From: Pseudomonadota bacterium
GTDB taxonomy: Bacteria > Pseudomonadota > Gammaproteobacteria > Burkholderiales > Burkholderiaceae_B
DNA length: 64,000 nt
Assembly: GCA_023388835.1 (NCBI GenBank)
Contig: JAEWFK010000164.1
Location: 24,968-88,967 of the forward strand
Direction: 5' to 3'
In this document: positions 44,993 through 54,616 of the stretch, piece after piece
Numbering within the stretch: position 1 is the first letter of the stretch
Layout of the letters: each line of letters starts with the position of its first letter
Program-made: the position numbers and the translations under genes
Notes under the pieces: model-generated
Told to the model about the DNA's origin: nothing
Databases searched by the model: none
Seen by the model: the letters and a program-made list of their open reading frames with translations, nothing else

Positions 44993-45760
44993 ATGAAAGA
45001 GACGCCTTTTCCCCGTACCGATACGGATTCCACCACCCATTTTGGCTATCGCAGCGTGCGCGAAAGCGAAAAAGCCGCAAAGGTGGCCGAGGTCTTCCAT
45101 TCCGTCGCCGGCCGCTACGACATCATGAACGATCTCATGTCGGCCGGGCTGCATCGTGCCTGGAAGGCGTTCACGATTGCACGGGCCGATGTCCGGCCGG
45201 GAATGAGAGTGCTGGACATTGCGGGCGGTACAGGCGATCTGGCGCGCGCGTTTGCCCGCCGGGCAGGCGACTCGGGCGAGGTCTGGCTTACCGACATTAA
45301 TGATTCCATGCTGCGGGTCGGTCGCGACCGGCTGGCAGACGACGGGCTGCTGCCGCCCGTGGCCGTCTGCGACGCTGAGAAGCTTCCGTTTCCGAACGGC
45401 TATTTCGACCGCGTGAGCGTGGCCTTTGGTTTGCGCAACATGACCCACAAGGACAGGGCGCTGGCCGAGATGCGCCGCGTGCTTAAGCCCGGAGGCAAGC
45501 TGCTGGTGCTGGAGTTCTCGCGCGTGCCCAAGCCCCTGGCGCCGATCTACGACTGGTATTCATTCAATGTGCTGCCCTGGCTCGGGTCCAAGGTAGCGGG
45601 CGACGCCGACAGCTACCGCTATCTGGCGGAGTCCATCCGCATGCACCCCGATCAGCAAACCTTGGCCGGCATGCTCGAAGAGGCCGGGCTGTCGCGGGTG
45701 AAGTACTTCAATCTGAGCGCCGGTATCGTGGCGCTGCACGAGGGCGTGAACATCGCCTGA
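44993..45760 (+). CDS. ubiE: Demethylmenaquinone/2-methoxy-6-polyprenyl-benzoquinol methylase
   Basis: C-methylation step of ubiquinone (and menaquinone) synthesis. SAM-binding motif [13 protein letters not shown], motif [11 protein letters not shown], the UbiE signatures [17 protein letters not shown] and [12 protein letters not shown], and the C-terminal [13 protein letters not shown]. Length is 255 residues from ATG at 44993; ORF is open to 44957 but without family likeness. First gene of a quinone-related run (tim44-like, ubiJ, ubiB). Divergent from phoB across 130 bp. Confidence 0.97.
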   Translation: MKETPFPRTDTDSTTHFGYRSVRESEKAAKVAEVFHSVAGRYDIMNDLMSAGLHRAWKAFTIARADVRPGMRVLDIAGGTGDLARAFARRAGDSGEVWLTDINDSMLRVGRDRLADDGLLPPVAVCDAEKLPFPNGYFDRVSVAFGLRNMTHKDRALAEMRRVLKPGGKLLVLEFSRVPKPLAPIYDWYSFNVLPWLGSKVAGDADSYRYLAESIRMHPDQQTLAGMLEEAGLSRVKYFNLSAGIVALHEGVNIA

Positions 45761-45764
45761 GCGC

Positions 45765-45816
45765 CCTCTGCCGCAGGGGCAGGCGAGCCCGCCCGCTTCT
45801 TGTGTGCTTTTTAAGC
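45765..45816 (+). terminator. Weak hairpins followed by T-rich stretch after ubiE
   Basis: CCTCTG-CCG-CAGGGG and GGCG-AGCC-CGCC mini-stems precede a T5 run near 45808-45812. May attenuate read-through into the Tim44-like gene; low certainty. Confidence 0.3.
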
Positions 45817-45889
45817 TTCCTGTAAGATTCAATCTTTAGACGGATTTTCATTGTTGCGCGCACGCGCGCGCTCACAGGAGCCATACATA

Positions 45890-46885
45890 ATGTCGCAACG
45901 TTTCTCGCGATTCTTCGCCATGGCGGTGCTGGCCATTTCGGCCTCGGCCATGCTGGCCCTTCCTTTTGACGCCGAAGCACGCCGCGCCGGCGGAGGCAAG
46001 AGCTTCGGCATGCAGTCCAGTAATGTGACCAGCAAGCGATCCGCTGTTCCGCCCCCCGCCGCCCAAAGCAACAACGCTACCCGTAACGCAGCCGCACCCG
46101 CTGCCGGCGCTGCAGCCGGTGCCACTGCAGCGCGCAGCGGCATGTCCCGTTTCCTGGGCCCCATCGCCGGCATCGCCGCCGGCCTGGGCATTGCAGCCCT
46201 CCTGTCGCATCTGGGTCTGGGCGGCGCTTTGCTTGAGTTCCTGTCCAGCGCGATCCTAATCGGCCTGGTGATATTCGCGGTGATCTTCCTTGTGCGCAAG
46301 CTGCGCGGCGGTACCCGCCAGCCGGCCATGGCGCACGGTGGCCACAGCAACAACAGCTTCCGCAATGCGGGCAATGCAGGCAACGGCGGCAATGTCGGGA
46401 ACCCGCTGCGGCGCCAGCAATCCGCCCCGCCTCAGGCGCCGGTCGCGCCCGCCGCGCCTATGGCGGCAACAGCCGCTGCGGCTCCGGCAGACACCAGCTG
46501 GTTCATTCCCGACAACTTCGATACGTCGGCTTTTCTGGCCAATGCCAAGCAACAGTTCATTCGCATCCAAGGCATCTGGGATCGCGGCGATCTCGATGAA
46601 CTGCGCGACTACATGACCGACGACCTCATCGCCGAGATCAAGCCTGAGCTGCTGGCTCGCGGCGAAGACAATCACACCGAGGTGGTCCTGCTGAATGCGG
46701 AACTGCTGGGTATCGAGCAGGTATCGGGCGGTCACTTGGCAAGCGTGCGCTACTCGGGCATGTTGCGCGAAAACCGTGAAGGTGAAGCCTTTCGTTTTGA
46801 AGAAGTCTGGAACCTGTACAAAGGCGAGAGCGCAGGCTGGCTCCTGGCGGGCATCCAGCAGATTCCGTTGGACCACGCAAGCTGA
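45890..46885 (+). CDS. Tim44-like domain protein, membrane-anchored
   Basis: 331 residues. Signal/anchor at about 8-28 (ending AEA-RR), a Gly/Ala/Asn-rich low-complexity stretch, a hydrophobic pair at about 97-142 (GPIAGIAAGLGIAALL and FLSSAILIGLVIFAVIFLV), a second Asn/Gly/Pro-rich linker, and a C-terminal Tim44-like domain (about 205-331). The latter includes FLANAKQQFIRIQGIWDRGDLDEL, and FEEVWNLYKGESAGWLLAGIQQI at the end. ATG at 45890 has AGGAG nine bases upstream. Conserved between ubiE and ubiJ in related genomes. Role unknown. Confidence 0.88.
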   Translation: MSQRFSRFFAMAVLAISASAMLALPFDAEARRAGGGKSFGMQSSNVTSKRSAVPPPAAQSNNATRNAAAPAAGAAAGATAARSGMSRFLGPIAGIAAGLGIAALLSHLGLGGALLEFLSSAILIGLVIFAVIFLVRKLRGGTRQPAMAHGGHSNNSFRNAGNAGNGGNVGNPLRRQQSAPPQAPVAPAAPMAATAAAAPADTSWFIPDNFDTSAFLANAKQQFIRIQGIWDRGDLDELRDYMTDDLIAEIKPELLARGEDNHTEVVLLNAELLGIEQVSGGHLASVRYSGMLRENREGEAFRFEEVWNLYKGESAGWLLAGIQQIPLDHAS

Positions 46886-46958
46886 TCGGCACAGGCGTCC
46901 GGCCCGCTGCGCGGCCCGCAAGGGCGGCGGCAGGTCTTGCGCGGTCGCACTCCTCTGC

Positions 46959-46987
46959 AAAAAAGGCACCCTCGCGGTGCCTTTTTT
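46959..46987 (+). terminator. Rho-independent terminator after the Tim44-like gene
   Basis: GGCACC-CTCGC-GGTGCC stem (46965-46981) flanked by A6 on the left and T6 on the right, so it works on either strand. It ends the ubiE/tim44 unit; the remainder of the 210-bp gap 46886-47095 shows no gene. Confidence 0.88.
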
Positions 46988-47095
46988 GCTGGGAGCAGGC
47001 GTTGCGTCTTCCGTCACCTAACGCGCCGCCGCAAACCCGTTAAACTTTAGGGCGCCCGGCGCGCTTCCAACCTTTACGATTCCTGCCACCAAGCC

Positions 47096-47716
47096 ATGCT
47101 GCCCTTGCCCCCGGTGTTTTCCCCCACTGCGCTGACCGTTCAAGCACTCAATGCCTTGCTGCGGCGAGAGCAATGGGCCGCCGAACGGCTGAGCCGCCAT
47201 GCGGGAAAATGCCTGCGCTTCACGGTGGGCAGCATGCGCGTCGATCTGTCCATCGAAGCGTCCGGCCAGGTGCAGGCCTGCGACCCGGCCGTCGTGCCTG
47301 ACGTCACGCTGACGCTGGCTGCGCAGCACCTGGCTGACCTTCCCGCCATCCTGCGCAGCCGCGATGTCTCCGCCATCAGCGACAAGCTGCATGTACAGGG
47401 CGACGCCGCCTTGGCCACATTGGTCTCGGAACTCGCGCGCGACCTGCGCTGGGACGCAGAAGAAGATCTCTCAGCCGTCTTTGGCGATGTGTTGGGGCCG
47501 CGCCTGCTGCAAGGGGCCCGTGCCGCCGCCGGCTTCGCTCAGTCCGCTGCTCAGCGCGCGACTGCCAATCTGGCCGAGTACTTGGGTGAAGAAAGCGGCA
47601 TGCTGCTCACGCGCTCCGCTCTGGATGCCCTGCGCCAAGACGGAAGCGGTCTGCTGCGCCGCCTGGACGCACTGGAGCGCCGGGTCGGTGAGCTGGCCGG
47701 CAAGAGGAGAGGCTGA
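47096..47716 (+). CDS. ubiJ: Ubiquinone biosynthesis accessory factor UbiJ (SCP2 domain)
   Basis: 206 residues. N-terminal SCP2-like lipid-binding domain (about 8-120: [51 protein letters not shown], then the amphipathic middle [18 protein letters not shown]) and a C-terminal helical coiled part ([12 protein letters not shown]). UbiJ with UbiK assists the soluble Ubi complex by binding polyprenyl intermediates. Stop is one base before the ubiB ATG, fitting the established ubiJ-ubiB pair. Confidence 0.92.
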   Translation: MLPLPPVFSPTALTVQALNALLRREQWAAERLSRHAGKCLRFTVGSMRVDLSIEASGQVQACDPAVVPDVTLTLAAQHLADLPAILRSRDVSAISDKLHVQGDAALATLVSELARDLRWDAEEDLSAVFGDVLGPRLLQGARAAAGFAQSAAQRATANLAEYLGEESGMLLTRSALDALRQDGSGLLRRLDALERRVGELAGKRRG

Positions 47717-47717
47717 C

Positions 47718-49271
47718 ATGTTTCCCTTGTTCCGCCTGGGTTATATCATCATTGTGGCATTGCGCTACCGGCTTGATGAGCTGGTGCTCTCAGGCATCCG
47801 CCATCCCATCGCCTATGCGTTGCTCAAGGTCCTGCGCTTTGGGCGGCCTCCAAAGATGGCGCGTGGCGTACGCCTGCGCCGGGCGCTCGAGTCCTTGGGG
47901 CCGATCTTCGTGAAATTCGGACAGGTGATGTCCACACGCCGCGACCTGATCCCGCTGGATGTCGCGGTGGAACTTGCCCTGTTGCAGGATCGCGTACCGC
48001 CATTTCCGTCGGCCCAGGCGGCCGCCATCATCGAAGCCGCCCTGGGCGCTTCGCCGCAGACCTTGTTCCGGCATTTCGAGATGGACCCGGTGGCCTCGGC
48101 GTCCATTGCCCAGGTGCATTATGCAGTGCTGCACGACGGCCGCGAGGTTGCCGTGAAAGTGTTGCGCCCCGGCATGCGCGACGTCCTGGAGAAGGACCTG
48201 GCCCTCATGCGCATACTGGCCGGCCTGGTGGAGCGCCTCTCGCTGGACGCTCGCCGGCTGAAGCCCCGCCAGGTGGTCAGGGAATTCGATACCTATCTGC
48301 ATGACGAACTCGATCTGATCCGCGAGGCCTCGAACTGCAGCCAGTTGCGCCGCAACTTCAGCGCGGAACGCGGGCGCCCCGAGCTCCTGATGGTGCCTGA
48401 AGTGGTGTGGGAATACTGCGCCACCACGGTCTTCACGATGGAATGGATGCGCGGCATACCGGTCAGCCATATCGACCGCCTCACCGAGGCCGGCGTCGAT
48501 ACCAAGGCGTTGGCGCGCACGGGCGTGGAGATCTTCTTCACACAGGTGTTCACCGACGGCTTCTTCCACGCCGATATGCACCCGGGAAACATCTATGTGT
48601 CGGACGAACCCGCGACCCTCGGCCGTTACATCGCCCTGGATTTCGGTATCGTGGGCACGCTTTCAGAGTTCGACAAGAACTACCTGGCGCAGAATTTCCT
48701 TGCCTTCTTCCGCCGCGACTATCGGCGCGTGGCTCAGTTGCACATCGAGTCCGGCTGGGCGCCCCCCACGACGCGAGAAGAAGAGCTTGAGGGCGCCGTG
48801 CGCGCGGTGTGCGAGCCCTACTTTGACCGGCCCCTGTCGGAAATATCTCTGGGCCAGGTGTTGCTGCGGCTCTTCCAGACCTCACGCCGTTTCAACGTCG
48901 AGATCCAGCCGCAGCTGGTCCTGCTGCAGAAGACTTTGCTGAACGTCGAGGGCATGGGGCGTGAGCTCGATCCCTCCCTGGATCTCTGGCAGACCGCGAA
49001 GCCATATCTCGAGCGGTGGATGCGCGAGCGTATCGGCCTGGCGGGTTTGAAGCGCGAGCTCGACAAGGAAGCCACCCAGTGGGCGCAACTGATTCCCCAA
49101 TTGCCGCGATTGGTACACACCCGATTGAGCCGACCCGATGTCGGCCCGGCCACCTTCCTGGAATTGCAGCGTCTGGTGAACGCACAGCGGCGCACCAACC
49201 GGCTGCTGGCCGTGCTGCTTGCTGTGCTGGCCGCCGGTCTGGGCGTGGCTGTCTGGGCCATTACGCAATAG
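47718..49271 (+). CDS. ubiB: Ubiquinone biosynthesis protein UbiB (ABC1/ADCK atypical kinase)
   Basis: Atypical kinase/ATPase needed for ubiquinone synthesis. KxGQ motif [15 protein letters not shown] (KFGQ at 66-69), A-rich loop [12 protein letters not shown], invariant Lys in VAVKVLRPG, catalytic [11 protein letters not shown] and DFGIVG. One or two C-terminal membrane helices ([19 protein letters not shown]). Length is 517 residues (E. coli 546). ATG at 47718 follows AGAGGAGAGG within a normal distance. The stop lies 8 bp before rfaE2. Confidence 0.97.
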   Translation: MFPLFRLGYIIIVALRYRLDELVLSGIRHPIAYALLKVLRFGRPPKMARGVRLRRALESLGPIFVKFGQVMSTRRDLIPLDVAVELALLQDRVPPFPSAQAAAIIEAALGASPQTLFRHFEMDPVASASIAQVHYAVLHDGREVAVKVLRPGMRDVLEKDLALMRILAGLVERLSLDARRLKPRQVVREFDTYLHDELDLIREASNCSQLRRNFSAERGRPELLMVPEVVWEYCATTVFTMEWMRGIPVSHIDRLTEAGVDTKALARTGVEIFFTQVFTDGFFHADMHPGNIYVSDEPATLGRYIALDFGIVGTLSEFDKNYLAQNFLAFFRRDYRRVAQLHIESGWAPPTTREEELEGAVRAVCEPYFDRPLSEISLGQVLLRLFQTSRRFNVEIQPQLVLLQKTLLNVEGMGRELDPSLDLWQTAKPYLERWMRERIGLAGLKRELDKEATQWAQLIPQLPRLVHTRLSRPDVGPATFLELQRLVNAQRRTNRLLAVLLAVLAAGLGVAVWAITQ

Positions 49272-49279
49272 GACTCTCG

Positions 49280-49765
49280 ATGTCGGCCAATTTCGAATCC
49301 AAGATTCACGACCCTGGTGTACTGCACCGCCTGCTGCAAGAAGGAAGCCTCGCGCGTCCGCTCGTCTTCACCAATGGCGTGTTCGACATTCTGCATCGGG
49401 GGCATGCCACCTATCTGGACGCTGCCGCCCGGCTGGGTGCCACGCTGGTGGTGGCGCTGAACACCGACGCGTCGGTGCGCCGACTGGGCAAGGGCGAGGA
49501 TCGTCCTCTCAATGTGCAGGCCGACCGCATGGCGATGGTGGCCGCGCTGGCTTCCGTGGATGCCGTGACCTGGTTCGACGAGGACACGCCGCAGGCGCTC
49601 ATCGAGCTTCTGAAGCCGGAATTGATCGTGAAGGGCGGTGACTACGATATGGAGACGCTGCCCGAGACGGCAGCGGTTCGTAGCTGGGGGGGCGACGCCG
49701 TCGCCATCCCCTTCGAATTCCAGCGTTCGACTACTGCCCTTCTGAAGAAGATTCGGGCGGAGTAA
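49280..49765 (+). CDS. rfaE2: D-glycero-beta-D-manno-heptose 1-phosphate adenylyltransferase
   Basis: Makes ADP-heptose precursor for LPS core; corresponds to the C-terminal half of E. coli HldE, here a separate protein. Nucleotidyltransferase motif FTNGVFDILHRGHATYL with HxGH at residues 39-42; ALNTDASVRRLGKG and IVKGGDYDMETLPE further on. Length is 161 residues. The separate kinase (rfaE1/hldE N-domain) is not in the window. Its 3' end overlaps the convergent tolC-like gene by 35 bp. Confidence 0.95.
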   Translation: MSANFESKIHDPGVLHRLLQEGSLARPLVFTNGVFDILHRGHATYLDAAARLGATLVVALNTDASVRRLGKGEDRPLNVQADRMAMVAALASVDAVTWFDEDTPQALIELLKPELIVKGGDYDMETLPETAAVRSWGGDAVAIPFEFQRSTTALLKKIRAE

Positions 49766-51083
49766 GCAGGGCGTTGATGGCGACGAGATCGGCTTCCTGA
49801 AGAATGCCGGCCGCGGCCTTGAGCTGCAGGCCGTTCATGAGCGTGTCGTAGCGCGCGCGGGCCAGCGCTCGCTGCGTGACATAGAGTTGCTGCTCGGCAT
49901 TCAGGACGTCGATATTGATGCGCACGCCGATTTCATAACCGGTGCGGTTGGCCTGCAGAGCGGCCTCGCTGGATCGTTCGGCGGCCTGCAGCGCGGCGAC
50001 CTGCGAGAGCCCGGCCACCACGCCCTTGAAGTACCTTTGCGCGGCTTGGACAGACGCCCGCCGCGTGTCTTCGAGCTGGGCGCGCGCATATTGCAGTCGC
50101 GAAGTCTGCTCGCGTACGCGGGAAGAGATTTCCCCGCCGGTAAACAGCGGTATGGACAATTGCACGCCGACGGTGCTGTCTAGAGACCGGGGGCCGGCGC
50201 GGTAGCCCTCGATACCATAGTCGGACGCGCTGCCCGTGCGCGCCACGAAATCGACCGTGGGGGCGTGAGCGCCCTTGGCGATGTCGATTTCCTTCTGGGC
50301 GATCTGCGTCTGCAGTTCCGCGTTGGCCACCGCCAAGCCTCCATGCGAAGCCTGATCGGCCCAGGCTTCCAGGCGATTGGGTTCGGGGGCGGGCAGCGGC
50401 GCCTCGCGCAACAGTTCGGCCAGCGCACCGGGGCGTTCGGCGATGATGCGCGCCAAAGTGTCTTCGGCGAGCTGAAGTTCATTGCGAAGGTTCACTTCGC
50501 TGGCCAGAATCAGATCGAGCCGGGCCTGTGCTTCGTGGGCATCGGTGATAGTGGTGGCGCCGAGCTCAAAGCTTTGCTGCGCCGCCCGCAACTGAGTTGC
50601 GATGGCCGCCTTTTCGCCCAGCAGGGCGCGCAGGCTGTCTTGCGATGCGAGCACGTCGAAGTAGGCCTGAGCGGTGCGCAGGAGCAGGTCCTGGTAGGCC
50701 ATACGGTGGGCGATGTCGGCCTGGCTCACCTGGAAATCGGCGCGCTGCAGTGTATCCCAGGCGGGCAAATCGAACAGCGGCTGCACCAGCGCAAGCGACC
50801 ACGATGCATGCCGGCTCGTTCGGCTGTCTGAAAGGTCGCGAGCGCGGCGAAGGTTGTCGACATCGGCGCCGGCGGTGGCCGTGACATACGGAAGCAGGCG
50901 CGCGCGGGCCTGCGGGACTCTTTCCTGGTCGGCCGTTCTTGCGTAACCGCTGGCCGCATAAATGGGATCGCGTTCCAGCGCAAGCTGCCAGACTTCGAGA
51001 AGGTCGCGCCCATGCGCGGCCGACAGGCCCAGGTATAGGGCTATCGCAAGCAATAGCCGTTTATGCTGCCTGCGCAAACGCAT
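49731..51083 (-). CDS. TolC-family outer-membrane efflux protein
   Basis: 450 residues with a signal peptide (about 1-25, ending AHG). Two outer-membrane efflux repeats: ALERDPIYAASGYARTADQERVPQARA at the start, VQPLFDLPAWDTLQRAD, then QLSIPLFTGGEISSRVREQTSRLQYARAQLEDTRR and NRTGYEIGVRINIDVLNAEQQLYVTQR. These are the features of the type I secretion/TolC group rather than the NodT lipoproteins. Begins directly after the Pcm-like stop (stop and ATG abut), so co-translated with it. Inner-membrane pump partners are not adjacent, as usual for TolC. Confidence 0.92.
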   Translation of the reverse strand: MRLRRQHKRLLLAIALYLGLSAAHGRDLLEVWQLALERDPIYAASGYARTADQERVPQARARLLPYVTATAGADVDNLRRARDLSDSRTSRHASWSLALVQPLFDLPAWDTLQRADFQVSQADIAHRMAYQDLLLRTAQAYFDVLASQDSLRALLGEKAAIATQLRAAQQSFELGATTITDAHEAQARLDLILASEVNLRNELQLAEDTLARIIAERPGALAELLREAPLPAPEPNRLEAWADQASHGGLAVANAELQTQIAQKEIDIAKGAHAPTVDFVARTGSASDYGIEGYRAGPRSLDSTVGVQLSIPLFTGGEISSRVREQTSRLQYARAQLEDTRRASVQAAQRYFKGVVAGLSQVAALQAAERSSEAALQANRTGYEIGVRINIDVLNAEQQLYVTQRALARARYDTLMNGLQLKAAAGILQEADLVAINALLTPPESSSEGQ

Positions 51084-51764
51084 TCAGAACTTGAACTGGG
51101 ACACCGCGACCCCGCGCAACGGCTTGATCAGGGTGTCGAACAGTGCGGTGGTCTCGAAGCTGGCGGCGCTGCTGCGCGTGATGCGGTAGCCGGTCATGAC
51201 GGGGGCCTGGCCAACGATCACGACCAGACGGCCGCCGACGCGCAATTGGTATTTCAGGGCGTCGGGCACGGCGGGGACCGAGCCGGTGACCAGGATGGCG
51301 TCGTACTCGGTCGTGCCCCAGCCGGTGTGTGCATCGCCGGTTTCGACATTGACGTTGTTAACCTGGTTGCGTGCCAGATTTTCGGCGCCGAACGCGGCCA
51401 GCCGGCTGTCGACTTCCACCGAGGTGATCTGCTGTGCCAGCCTGGCCAGCAAGGCGGCTTGGTAGCCGGAACCCGTGCCGATCTCGAGTACGCAGTCAGT
51501 GGGCTGCAAGCGGAGTTCCTGCGCGAGCCGGGCTTCGAGCTTGGGGGTGAGCATGGTCTCGCGTGTGTCGACGGAACTGATGACGAGCGGCAGTTCGACG
51601 TCGGAAAAAGCCAGGCTTTTCATGGGCGCGGGCACGTAGCGTTCACGCGGCACGTCAAAGAGCGCCTGCAGAACGCGCTCGTCGCTGACATCCCAAGGGC
51701 GGATCTGCTGTTCCACCATGTTGAAACGGGCGTGTTCGAGTTCGGATAGTGCGGTGGCGTTCAT
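51084..51764 (-). CDS. Protein-L-isoaspartate O-methyltransferase-like protein
   Basis: 226 residues. Pcm-family fold: VSDERVLQALFDVPRERYVP, the SAM loop VLEIGTGSGYQAALLARL, and the pre- and post-I motifs SVEVD and YDAILVTGSVPAVPDAL. True Pcm enzymes have TAA(A/P) or similar where this has VTGSVP; such divergent Pcm-like proteins are often found before tolC in Burkholderiales. Thus methyltransferase fold sure, isoaspartate repair less so. ATG at 51764 selected; the longer frame upstream has no likeness. Confidence 0.85.
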   Translation of the reverse strand: MNATALSELEHARFNMVEQQIRPWDVSDERVLQALFDVPRERYVPAPMKSLAFSDVELPLVISSVDTRETMLTPKLEARLAQELRLQPTDCVLEIGTGSGYQAALLARLAQQITSVEVDSRLAAFGAENLARNQVNNVNVETGDAHTGWGTTEYDAILVTGSVPAVPDALKYQLRVGGRLVVIVGQAPVMTGYRITRSSAASFETTALFDTLIKPLRGVAVSQFKF

Positions 51765-51832
51765 GGTTTTCTTGGAATCTTGGTGTCTGGCAAGAGGCGC
51801 GGCGCAAGCCTGCGCCCAGTCGAATCCACCTA

Positions 51833-52660
51833 CTATAGCCGATTTGCCGGCTTCCATAACGCATGGAAGTGATGCACCGGGCCGTGGCCGGAACCGGCCT
51901 CCAGCTCGCCGGATCGGGCGATGGCCGCGACCAGATATGCCTTGGCATGGCGGGCGGCTTCCGGCACGTCGGGGCCCTGCGGCAGAAGCGCCGCCAATGC
52001 CGCGGACAGGGTGCAACCGGTCCCGTGCGTGTTGCGGGTGGGGATGCGTGTGCCGGGCAGTTCAATCATGCGGTCGCCATCGTGCAGGATGTCGATGGTG
52101 TCGTTGCCCGGCAGATGGCCGCCCTTCAGGAAGACCCAGCGTCGATCATCGTCGGCAAGCAACCGGCGCAGGCGCTCGGCTACGCGGCGCATTTCCTTCA
52201 CCGTCTCCACGGGACGGCTGTCCAGCAGCACGCCCGCTTCGGGCAGATTGGGCGTGATCATCGTCGCCTGGGGAACCAGGCTGTCCCGCAGTTCATCGAT
52301 GGCTTCCCGCTCCAGTAGTGCGTCGCCGCTCTTGGCGATCATGACGGGGTCGAGCACCAGATGAGCCGGTTTCCAGTGCGCCATGCGCTCGGCCACGATG
52401 CGGGTGACGGCATGCTGGCCCAGCATGCCGATCTTTACGGCGTCGATACGGACATCCGCGAACAAGGTGTCGATCTGGGCCGCGACGAATGCCGGGGCGA
52501 CCGGCGCGATGTCCGTTACGCCCAAGGTGTTCTGCGCAGTGAGGGCGGCCACGACCGCCGTGCCGTAGGCGCCCAGCGCACTCATGGTCTTCACGTCGGC
52601 GAGAATGCCGGCCCCGCCGGACGGGTCGACGCCGGCGATGGTCAGGGTGTTCGGAATCAT
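51833..52660 (-). CDS. thiD: Hydroxymethylpyrimidine/phosphomethylpyrimidine kinase
   Basis: Phosphorylates HMP and HMP-P for thiamine synthesis and salvage. Ribokinase-like fold: TIAGVDPSGGAGILADVKT at the N-terminus, DPVMIAKSGDALL, TPNLPEAGVLL and the catalytic anion hole/base segment NTHGTGCTLSAALAA (Asp replaced by Cys, as expected for ThiD). Length is 275 residues. Follows thiG by 10 bp. Confidence 0.95.
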   Translation of the reverse strand: MIPNTLTIAGVDPSGGAGILADVKTMSALGAYGTAVVAALTAQNTLGVTDIAPVAPAFVAAQIDTLFADVRIDAVKIGMLGQHAVTRIVAERMAHWKPAHLVLDPVMIAKSGDALLEREAIDELRDSLVPQATMITPNLPEAGVLLDSRPVETVKEMRRVAERLRRLLADDDRRWVFLKGGHLPGNDTIDILHDGDRMIELPGTRIPTRNTHGTGCTLSAALAALLPQGPDVPEAARHAKAYLVAAIARSGELEAGSGHGPVHHFHALWKPANRL

Positions 52661-52670
52661 GGCTGCGCGG

Positions 52671-53471
52671 TCACTGCTTCAGGGGCTGGAGCAGCCCTTC
52701 TTCCGGAGAACTGGGGTCGGCGCTGTAGAACTTGCGCGGTACCCGGCCGGCCAACCAGGCTTCGCGACCGGCCTGCACCGCCTTCTTCATGGCGCTCGCC
52801 ATAAGGACAGGATCGCGGGCGCCGGCAATAGCCGTATTCATCAGAACCCCGTCGCAGCCGAGTTCCATGGCGATGGCGGCGTCAGACGCCGTGCCTACGC
52901 CGGCGTCCACAAGTACGGGCACCTGGCTCTGATCGATGATGAGGCGGAGGTTCCAGGGGTTGAGAATGCCCATGCCGGAACCGATCAGCGAGGCCAGCGG
53001 CATGATGGCCACGCAGCCCATGTCTTCCAGCATGCGGCACTGGATGGGATCATCGGTGCAATACACCATGACCTTGAATCCGTCGGCGACGAGAGTGCGC
53101 GCGGCTTCAAGAGTGGCCGGCATATTGGGGAAGAGGTTGTCTTTGTCGCCCAGCACTTCCAGTTTCACCAGGTTGTGGCCGTCGAGCAGTTCGCGCGCCA
53201 GGCGCAATGTGCGCACGGCGTCTTGAGCGGTGTAGCAGCCGGCCGTATTGGGAAGAATGGTATAGCGGTCGGTGGGCAGGAAATCCAGCAGATTGGGTTC
53301 GCCGCTGTTCTGCCCGATATTGGTGCGCCGGATGGCGACGGTGACGATCTCGGCCTCGCTGGCTTCGATCGCCTGACGGGTTTCCTCGAAATCCTTGTAT
53401 TTGCCGGTGCCTACGAGCAGGCGGGAACGATATTCTCGGCCTGCAAGGGTGAAGGTGTCTGCTTGAGTCAT
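52671..53471 (-). CDS. thiG: Thiazole synthase
   Basis: Builds the thiazole of thiamine from deoxyxylulose 5-phosphate, dehydroglycine and sulfur carried on ThiS. Lys103 in VKLEVLGD forms the imine. Other family marks: [37 protein letters not shown], and [29 protein letters not shown]. Length is 266 residues from ATG at 53471. No thiS, thiO, thiE or thiC is adjacent, and no TPP riboswitch is visible in the 172-bp gap 53472-53643. Confidence 0.96.
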   Translation of the reverse strand: MTQADTFTLAGREYRSRLLVGTGKYKDFEETRQAIEASEAEIVTVAIRRTNIGQNSGEPNLLDFLPTDRYTILPNTAGCYTAQDAVRTLRLARELLDGHNLVKLEVLGDKDNLFPNMPATLEAARTLVADGFKVMVYCTDDPIQCRMLEDMGCVAIMPLASLIGSGMGILNPWNLRLIIDQSQVPVLVDAGVGTASDAAIAMELGCDGVLMNTAIAGARDPVLMASAMKKAVQAGREAWLAGRVPRKFYSADPSSPEEGLLQPLKQ

Positions 53472-53643
53472 GATGATGAAGGTCGTTACCGCTGTTTGGG
53501 TCGAATCCATCAAGAATAATCCATTGCCGCCGTCTGCGCAGGCCGTCCCAGGCGGGGCATGCGCCTGTGTATTGATCGGGCGTAAGCTTGCCGCGCATAG
53601 TGCGGAGCCGCTTTGCGCGCGCAAGGTGGCCGAAGTTCCGGCT

Positions 53644-54612
53644 CTACGGCGGGTCGAGTCTTTCTTGCGCCGGGCGCTGGTTGGTTTCTTTTCTCGCTTT
53701 TTCGATCGCCCCGCACAAGGCTTCAGTGGCGTCGATGAGGCGAGGGCCGGGGCGGAACAGCGCATCCGGGTCGGCGGCATGCACACGGCCCTTGATTGCT
53801 GCATCCAGCCCGTAATCCGTCCATCGTGCCCGCACCGGCTCCAGCTCGTCAGCGCTGCGGGCGGGGGCCACCAGCAGCTCTGGGTCCTGCACGAGCACGT
53901 TTTCTATCGGCACACGCGGCGCGGGGACGCCGCTTGCGCCGTAGATGTTGACGCCGCCGCAAATGCGCAAGGCGTCATTCAGCAAGGGGTCGGCCCCTAT
54001 AGTGTAAAGGGGCAGATGGCCGACTTCGATGAATACCGTCACGGGTCGCCGGCCGGCATGGCGGTCTTCCAGCTCCTGAATGCGGGCCTCCATGGCGGCG
54101 GCGGCTTTCGAGGCGGCCGCTTCCGTGCCCAGCAGCCGGCCTGTTTTTCGTACATCCGCGGGGATATCGCGCAAGCGGGCGGGCGCGGAATACAGCATCT
54201 GCGCGCCGATCTTGCCGCTCAGCGCCTCGACTTGCGGCGCGATGCCGGAGCGGTGCCAGCCGATGATGAACGTGGGGCGCAGGACAATAATGCGCTCCTG
54301 GTTCAGCACCATGCCGTCGCCGATGCGTGGCAGGCCGCGGGCGGCCTCCGGGAAGTCGCTGCTGCTGACGGTGCCGACCATAAGGTCTCCCCCGGCGGCA
54401 GCGTAGACAATCTCCGTGGCATGCGGCGTGAGCGTGATGACGCGAGGGGAAGCCGCCTGCCCGGCAGGGTCCGCTGCCTGCTCCATCGTCGCCATGGCGC
54501 CCGCGGCCCCAACGGCCGGGGCCATGGACAGTGCCGCGGTTACAGCCGCCGCCGCGCAGCGGAGGACGGTCCTGGCGCGCGGCACGCGGCGCCGCAGTCT
54601 GGCCTTCTGCAT
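53644..54612 (-). CDS. BtuF-like cobalamin/haem-type periplasmic binding protein
   Basis: 322 residues with a twin-arginine-like basic start and hydrophobic segment (about 15-38), then a class III periplasmic binding domain: [48 protein letters not shown], and [20 protein letters not shown]. These match BtuF, with the helical backbone between two lobes. It follows btuB by 4 bp behind the cobalamin riboswitch, so a B12 carrier role is likely. No btuC/btuD adjacent. Confidence 0.85.
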   Translation of the reverse strand: MQKARLRRRVPRARTVLRCAAAAVTAALSMAPAVGAAGAMATMEQAADPAGQAASPRVITLTPHATEIVYAAAGGDLMVGTVSSSDFPEAARGLPRIGDGMVLNQERIIVLRPTFIIGWHRSGIAPQVEALSGKIGAQMLYSAPARLRDIPADVRKTGRLLGTEAAASKAAAAMEARIQELEDRHAGRRPVTVFIEVGHLPLYTIGADPLLNDALRICGGVNIYGASGVPAPRVPIENVLVQDPELLVAPARSADELEPVRARWTDYGLDAAIKGRVHAADPDALFRPGPRLIDATEALCGAIEKARKETNQRPAQERLDPP

Positions 54613-54616
54613 CGCG

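Noticed and set aside
51765..52016. N-terminal extension of the Pcm-like protein
   Set aside because: The added 84 residues are a shadow of thiD and have no signal peptide or family match; ATG at 51764 fits the family.
53472..53643. TPP riboswitch or thiS before thiG
   Set aside because: No CTGAGA or ACCTGA-type core and no ORF ending in Gly-Gly.
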